Shown in pieces: positions 58,001-60,000 of a DNA stretch of 60,000 nt (the stretch's first letter is position 1; the number at the start of each line of letters is the position of its first letter). The position numbers and the translations under genes were made by a program. The DNA lies in assembly GCF_029227915.1 (NCBI RefSeq), contig NC_079876.1, forward strand, positions 15,626,001-15,686,000, in the 5' to 3' direction. Below the pieces are notes generated by a model. The model made no database searches. It was not told where the DNA came from and was given only the letters and a program-made list of their open reading frames with translations. This DNA comes from Hydractinia symbiolongicarpus (lineage: Eukaryota; Cnidaria; Hydrozoa; Anthoathecata; Hydractiniidae).

Positions 58001-60000
58001 ATGCTCCAACAGTGAATACAGAGCTTTAATTTTCTAATTTTAGGAGAATGTAGGAGGTTTGGAGTTAGAATAAAACCTAAAAAGAAACAATAATCAAGCC
58101 TATTTTAAATGCCAGAGATTGTTTATTTTGACCTAATTTACAGCAATTATAAAAAATCTCTTAGACTAATTCCGTCTGTAATGTGCATAGTGAATATGTA
58201 TATATATGTTTGAAAAGGTTGTCCATGCAAAGAAAACAATAGCTTGGGGTGTGTGATTCACCATGCAAGTGTTTTACGTTGGTATGAAAAAGTAGTTAAA
58301 CATGTTTTGACATAAGTTACACAACTGCTGTGATATTCTTGCAACAAAAGTTATTTGCTCACCCTTAAAATGCCGACTTACAAGGGTTGCAACACGTAAT
58401 TTCAAAAAAAACAACTTATCATTTAAAATGTAAATGATGGATCTTATACATGGCAAGGCCTGCATGACAATAAGTTGTTTGCAAAAAATACTTACTTTTG
58501 GAAATCGTCTTCACTCAACGTCAGTGTTTGCAAGAAAAATAGATCTGTTGAATCAGTCAGTTGAACATATAATTCCTAAAATACAAAGAAATTGGTAGTT
58601 TAATAATTTTAAATTGGAAGCTAATTTGTGGGTAGTACTATTTGTTCTGCCCACAGCTTTTACTTTATTTAATAGTTGTAGCTGCTTCTGTTAATCTTCC
58701 ATTCTAGGCGATTACTTATAAGAATCAATTGGTGGTGGGGTTTACTTGTGTTGAACCAATCTCGCTGGTGAAATCATTGTGTTTATAATAGTGGTATATA
58801 TTGTGTTGTGTGTAAATCAATTGGGTTTATTTGGTGTTGCGTTATTAGGAGAACTGTGAAGATAACCTACAGGTTAGTCATACGCATAATGCGAGTTTAA
58901 CAGCTTCTGCTTTTTGCAGCCATAAAAGTAGACAAATTTTAGATTAGCAGACAGTTTTCTATTAAAATAGTATTTCTTTGGGTGTGGGAATATAAGTCAC
59001 ACAGTGAAAATATCTTTGTAAAATGTTCTGGGCACAACCACATGGAAAGTACAAGCAATTTTAATACATGATACTAAATGATAGTTTATATTCATAGCAT
59101 GAATTAACAAAAAAAAAAAATTAACTTGAAACAATTGATAAATCTCACAAATGCAGTTATAAGCAGGCTGTTTATGACTGACCAATTTTCATTTCTATTT
59201 CCCCAAGCTTTTTCTGACTGAAACAACACTTTCTGACTTACATAAGTTAACTTAGATGTCAATAACAGAGTTTTATACAACAACAATACAAAAATTTAAT
59301 ATATAATTCCATGATGTTTTGAGCCAATTTTAAAACTTCCCACCTTTTGTAGAGATTGGTGGCCACACTAAATTTGTATGTTTCAATACTTCATCTAAAT
59401 TATTTAGTGTGCATGTATATGTGCATGCTATTATACACTTTCCTCTTTAAAAAGACTATGCACACCAAAAAAATACCTAAAAAACATTCTAAAAAAATAG
59501 TTACCTTGTGATGAATAGCAGATGATGTTGGTCTCAAAGACACAGCAATGTTTAATACTGTTTTTCTGAAATATAAATATAAACAAATAACCACCAAAAC
59601 TTGTATTGGTAGTTTGTTTTCAAAACTTAACAATTATGTTCTACAATAGAAAACAAAAATAGAAAAAATATTGCAACCATTACATAAAGCCAGTTTGGAA
59701 AAATTTGCTGACAAGAAACCTCTTTGGTACTTTGGTCTAGAATTAATCCATTGAAAATGGTTTATTTGTTGCAACAACCATTTTTATAGAAATATGCGAT
59801 ACTACAAACCATTGATAAAAAATAGGAATCGCAATTTTACCAATGTTTTTAGAGAATAATTTGTGAAGATGCCATTTTGATTGACATATTTTAAATTGTG
59901 ACGTGCTAGCTTGAACTCTGTTTTTTATAAATGAACAAACCTTTGTTCATAATCTTTTAGCAATACTGTCACACTCTTCGAAAACAATGTATTTTCTGAA
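29988..60000 (-). CDS. SASS6: SAS-6 (spindle assembly abnormal protein 6), 20 exons, N-terminus beyond window
   Basis: SAS-6 homodimers assemble through head domains into the nine-fold centriolar cartwheel. Joined minus-strand exons: 60000-59941, 59565-59505, 58575-58496, 57372-57268, 54979-54820, 43117-43040, 42539-42420, 41727-41659, 40965-40918, 39550-39476, 38939-38793, 38198-38151, 37562-37473, 37165-37112, 36806-36753, 35726-35655, 35248-35167, 34295-34180, 31014-30901, 30299-29988. All have GT..AG borders and phases that agree, giving about 647 codons; human SAS-6 has 657. Diagnostic pieces are [53 protein letters not shown] and [15 protein letters not shown]. Only about a dozen N-terminal residues are missing. 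The coding exons appear intact. The introns hold several transposons and two plus-strand genes. Confidence 0.95.
31610..31700 (-). repeat. Possible SINE fragment with a B-box-like segment
   Basis: On the minus strand AGTTCCAACCCACGATCCC resembles a tRNA B box and is followed by a conserved-looking CTTCCAACCGCGTCTCGGTC. No A box at the right spacing and no tail was identified, so this is weak. Confidence 0.2.
32290..32640 (+). repeat. Diverged copy of the 14-kb repeat family
   Basis: A hairpin CTGGAAGAC..GTCTCCAG (about 32300-32322) is followed by CTTAGTAAGCGTAAACTG, GGCATAATACCTTTTTC and GAGCAATTAGTGCAAGTAAA. This is the same order of hairpin, TTAGT..GTAAAC motif and ATAATACC segment as at 14.05-14.7 kb. 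Confidence 0.45.
34180..43117 (-). CDS. SASS6: SAS-6 coiled-coil exons (13 exons)
   Basis: The exons encode 78, 120, 69, 48, 75, 147, 48, 90, 54, 54, 72, 82 and 116 nt. All but the last two are multiples of three in phase 0, a modular pattern suiting a long coiled coil. Content is rich in Glu, Lys, Gln and Leu heptads: [95 protein letters not shown]. The last coil exon joins G|TC to give [15 protein letters not shown], the conserved segment at the end of the SAS-6 coil. The coil forms the cartwheel spoke. Confidence 0.93.
34800..34995. repeat. Array of TTCGCGAAAATT-type palindromic motifs
   Basis: GTCGCGAAAAATG, AATTCGCGAAGTTAATTTTC, GCTAATTCGCTAAATTTT and GATTCGCGAAAATTTG lie within 190 bp, in both orientations. 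It resembles the GCAAAAATAAGTTC repeats at 26.9-27.3 kb. Confidence 0.5.
35922..36637 (+). mobile_element. PIF/Harbinger-type DNA transposon, internally deleted
   Basis: The left end AGGCCGGTTTCCATACAG and the right end (minus strand) AGGCCGGTTTCCGTACAA form inverted repeats extending about 50 bp through GCATTTTGCGCC.AGTCGTAAAA. Both ends are flanked by TTA (35919-35921 and 36638-36640), the 3-bp TWA duplication of PIF/Harbinger. Inside, 36015-36233 encodes [12 protein letters not shown]...[18 protein letters not shown] and [11 protein letters not shown], like the N-terminus of a Harbinger transposase; the DDE core is missing. The element lies in a SAS-6 intron. Confidence 0.8.
36015..36233 (+). 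pseudogene. Harbinger transposase N-terminal fragment
   Basis: A 72-codon frame with the basic stretch [20 protein letters not shown] and then [15 protein letters not shown]. The basic W-x-R region followed by an L..DL...D.E segment is the usual start of PIF/Harbinger transposases. The frame stops at 36233 without the catalytic DDE domain. Confidence 0.55.
40051..40133 (+). repeat. Minisatellite, 20-bp unit, about 4 copies
   Basis: The unit AGAGTAGTCAATAGTGAAGT is repeated in tandem with increasing divergence. It lies in the SAS-6 intron between the 40965-40918 and 39550-39476 exons. Confidence 0.85.
41150..41480 (+). repeat. Tandem duplication plus (AATAGAAATC)n satellite in SAS-6 intron
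   Basis: A segment with GGTCTTTCAGTA, then ATGTCTCACTCAATTTGAT occurs at about 41180 and 41318. Each copy is followed by a run of the 10-bp unit AATAGAAATC with AATAAAAATC variants; the second run goes to about 41480. Confidence 0.85.
42753..42776 (+). repeat. (AAAT)n microsatellite
   Basis: Six tandem AAAT units in a SAS-6 intron. Confidence 0.85.
43118..45933. other. Left part of the large SAS-6 intron; no gene recognised
   Basis: AT-rich sequence with a (TATAA)n run at about 44320-44351. The plus-strand open frame 45312-45602 has no domain, and its composition matches noncoding DNA. Confidence 0.45.
45934..50217 (+). CDS. Small four-exon gene nested in a SAS-6 intron; 79-residue protein, unknown function
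   Basis: Exons with consistent phase-0 borders: 45934-45948 (MAAVQ, donor CAG|GTGAGC), 46062-46187 (after [26 protein letters not shown] ... QIQDTHNQ, donor CAA|GTATGT), 49862-49933 (after [29 protein letters not shown] ... NRE, donor GAG|GTAATT), and 50191-50217 (after [16 protein letters not shown], stop TAA). AATAAA follows at 50276. The product is 79 residues, Gln/His/Ile-rich and probably alpha-helical; there is no signal peptide or membrane segment. Four exons joining in one frame with good splice sites and a poly(A) signal argue for a real gene. The size and helical Q..I..V pattern resemble small adaptor-complex subunits, but I do not recognise the family. Confidence 0.7.
46205..46460 (+). 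repeat. Dispersed repeat of about 230-250 bp, copy 1
   Basis: From ATTTACCCAAGATAACCTCT through TTCTCATGCTTAACGCTTAA to CTCTAGTATGATTTAACC, it matches 51170-51405 in the same order and orientation. Confidence 0.6.
47210..47785. mobile_element. Long-inverted-repeat (foldback/MITE-like) element
   Basis: The left arm 47212-47300 and right arm 47687-47780 are inverted copies of about 90 bp. Both read TTTAAAGATGTACAAT...TTTTCTTTTTCTACAAT, then TCGTTTGATGATTTTTAAAC, then CAGTGATATTTTTGG/C and TTTTACAAT on the appropriate strand. Few mismatches suggest recent origin. The spacer is about 390 bp with no ORF of note. No target duplication was identified. Confidence 0.75.
49270..49480 (+). repeat. Dispersed 210-bp repeat, copy 2
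   Basis: It starts CGAAGTCAAAGAGAGTCTCT and follows 25971-26180 through TATTGAATATTA, TTAGATCAGCTC, ACGGAAACATTTTGTAACA and TGGAAGACTT to CACTTCATAAG. The hairpin region (GGGTCTACTGAACACTC then AAAAC) is more decayed than in copy 1. Confidence 0.65.
50276..50281 (+). promoter_or_regulatory. Polyadenylation signal AATAAA of the 79-residue gene
   Basis: It lies 59 nt after the TAA stop, a natural position. Confidence 0.55.
51170..51405 (+). repeat. Dispersed repeat of about 230-250 bp, copy 2
   Basis: It runs from ATTTACCCAGGAAAGCCTCT through TTCTCATGCTGAACGCTAAG to CTCTGGCATGCCTCAACC and matches 46205-46460. A short ATT microsatellite (51149-51175) precedes it. Confidence 0.6.
51406..53073. 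other. No coding exon recognised; upstream region of the TRAF-finger gene
   Basis: AT-rich sequence. The end of it presumably holds the 5' UTR and promoter of the next gene, but no definite motif was identified. Confidence 0.4.
53074..54347 (+). CDS. TRAF-type zinc-finger protein, four exons, nested in the SAS-6 intron
   Basis: Exons: 53074-53244 ([11 protein letters not shown]..., basic [19 protein letters not shown], donor AAT|GTAAGT), 53805-53867 ([20 protein letters not shown]), 53968-54042 ([22 protein letters not shown]) and 54153-54347 ([20 protein letters not shown] ... ATAVS, stop TAA). All junctions are phase 0. The product is 167 residues. The C-x3-C ... H-x4-C ... C-x6-C ... H-x4-C spacing ([23 protein letters not shown]) matches TRAF-type zinc fingers, followed by a helical segment ([19 protein letters not shown]). 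No RING finger or MATH domain is present, unlike true TRAFs. Such fingers bind proteins in signalling or ubiquitin complexes; the role here is unknown. The ATG was chosen as the first in the open exon; an upstream exon cannot be excluded. Confidence 0.75.
54700..54780 (-). CDS. Possible alternative 3' end of SAS-6 or separate short exon
   Basis: If the SAS-6 donor at 54819 is not used, the frame runs on through a TTATTTTCTGCAG acceptor-like site and gives [20 protein letters not shown], then MYMVAKQ and a stop at 54700. The segment looks coding (charged, non-repetitive) rather than random intron. Splicing from the 54819 donor to this acceptor would need a 38-nt intron and shift the frame. I cannot name a family for it. 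It could be a short-form SAS-6 tail, the last exon of another minus-strand gene, or chance. Confidence 0.3.
   Translation of the reverse strand, partial: YKGPGASTVTKFEDQNKRRMYMVAKQ
54820..60000 (-). CDS. SASS6: SAS-6 head-domain exons (5 exons, partial at window edge)
   Basis: Exon pieces in order: [60 protein letters not shown] then [25 protein letters not shown] then [24 protein letters not shown] then [19 protein letters not shown] and [14 protein letters not shown]. Junction codons are split AG|A, AA|C, AG|A as expected. The Phe in NPFKHL matches Phe131 of human/zebrafish SAS-6, which sits at the head-to-head interface needed for oligomerisation, so the head should be functional. The last donor is AAA|GTGAGT at 54819. 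Confidence 0.93.
55299..57028 (+). mobile_element. Kolobok-type DNA transposon (TTAA, THAP), internally deleted
   Basis: The left end AGGGGAACTCCAGTAAAAAT begins at 55299 after TTAA (55295-55298). The right end, on the minus strand from 57028, is AGGGGCACTTCAGTGAAAAA, followed by TTAA (57029-57032). Inner inverted segments also match (GTGCAGAAAGTTTAGGCGAG near 55513 against GTGCAGAAAGTCCGTGAGCT on the other side near 56845). TTAA duplications with a THAP-domain protein define Kolobok elements. The interior keeps only a broken THAP domain. It lies in the SAS-6 intron 57267-54980. Confidence 0.8.
55610..55850 (+). pseudogene. Broken THAP zinc-finger domain from a Kolobok transposase
   Basis: From the ATG at 55610 the frame reads [19 protein letters not shown], then [20 protein letters not shown] and [11 protein letters not shown] before TAG at 55772, then [15 protein letters not shown] in the same frame. 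The C-x4-C, the HRIPF and the W, and the HF after the stop match a THAP domain (C2CH finger). The third Cys is lost to the stop, so the finger cannot form. The catalytic domain is absent. Confidence 0.75.
57029..59940. other. SAS-6 introns with no further gene recognised
   Basis: Apart from the SAS-6 exons at 57268-57372, 58496-58575 and 59505-59565, the open frames here are short and without domains. Confidence 0.5.

Overview
This window looks like AT-rich, intron-rich animal nuclear DNA. The genes are split into short exons with GT...AG introns, repeats are dense, and there are many transposon families (copia-type LTR, RTE-type LINE, hAT, PIF/Harbinger, Kolobok, pogo-like, a possible Helentron). 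The protein set and repeat style suggest an early-branching metazoan, most likely a cnidarian. That assignment is an inference; no rRNA or mitochondrial marker is present.

Layout. Positions 1-8.7 kb are mostly transposon debris: a decayed copia pol region (1-2176) broken by a 390-bp insert with 12-bp target duplications, a hAT element (3728-5743) with a nonsense-mutated transposase C-terminus, and a 5'-truncated RTE-like LINE on the minus strand (about 6240-8700) that still has a long open reading frame. At 9.5-13.9 kb on the minus strand lie exons for extracellular domains: a signal peptide exon spliced to a fibronectin III exon, and further downstream an F5/8 type C (discoidin) exon. A foldback-like repeat (11.09-12.42 kb) sits between them. 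From 14 to 27 kb there are mainly repeats: a possible non-autonomous Helentron, the 3' tail of a second LINE copy, a frame-shifted Q/P-rich pseudogene, a minisatellite, and one copy of a dispersed repeat with a hammerhead-like hairpin. An intronless-coding profilin gene is at 27.5-27.9 kb (minus), with a probable 5' UTR intron and a polyadenylation signal overlapping its stop codon.

The main gene is SAS-6 (SASS6), the cartwheel protein that sets nine-fold centriole symmetry. It fills the minus strand from 29,988 past the right edge at 60,000. I could join 20 exons with consistent phases, giving about 647 codons. The head domain, the coiled coil, the NNE..I.WLNK motif after the coil and a disordered tail are all visible; only the extreme N-terminus lies outside. 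Many SAS-6 introns carry transposons: Kolobok with a broken THAP domain (55,299-57,028), PIF/Harbinger (35,922-36,637) and pogo-like termini (31,199-34,011).

The 11.7-kb intron between the SAS-6 head and coiled-coil exons hosts two plus-strand genes. One is a four-exon 79-residue protein of unknown function (45,934-50,217). The other is a four-exon 167-residue protein with TRAF-type zinc fingers (53,074-54,347). I found no clear unknown defence or metabolic system. The more unusual items are the nested genes, a possible alternative end exon in SAS-6, and several unassigned repeat families.
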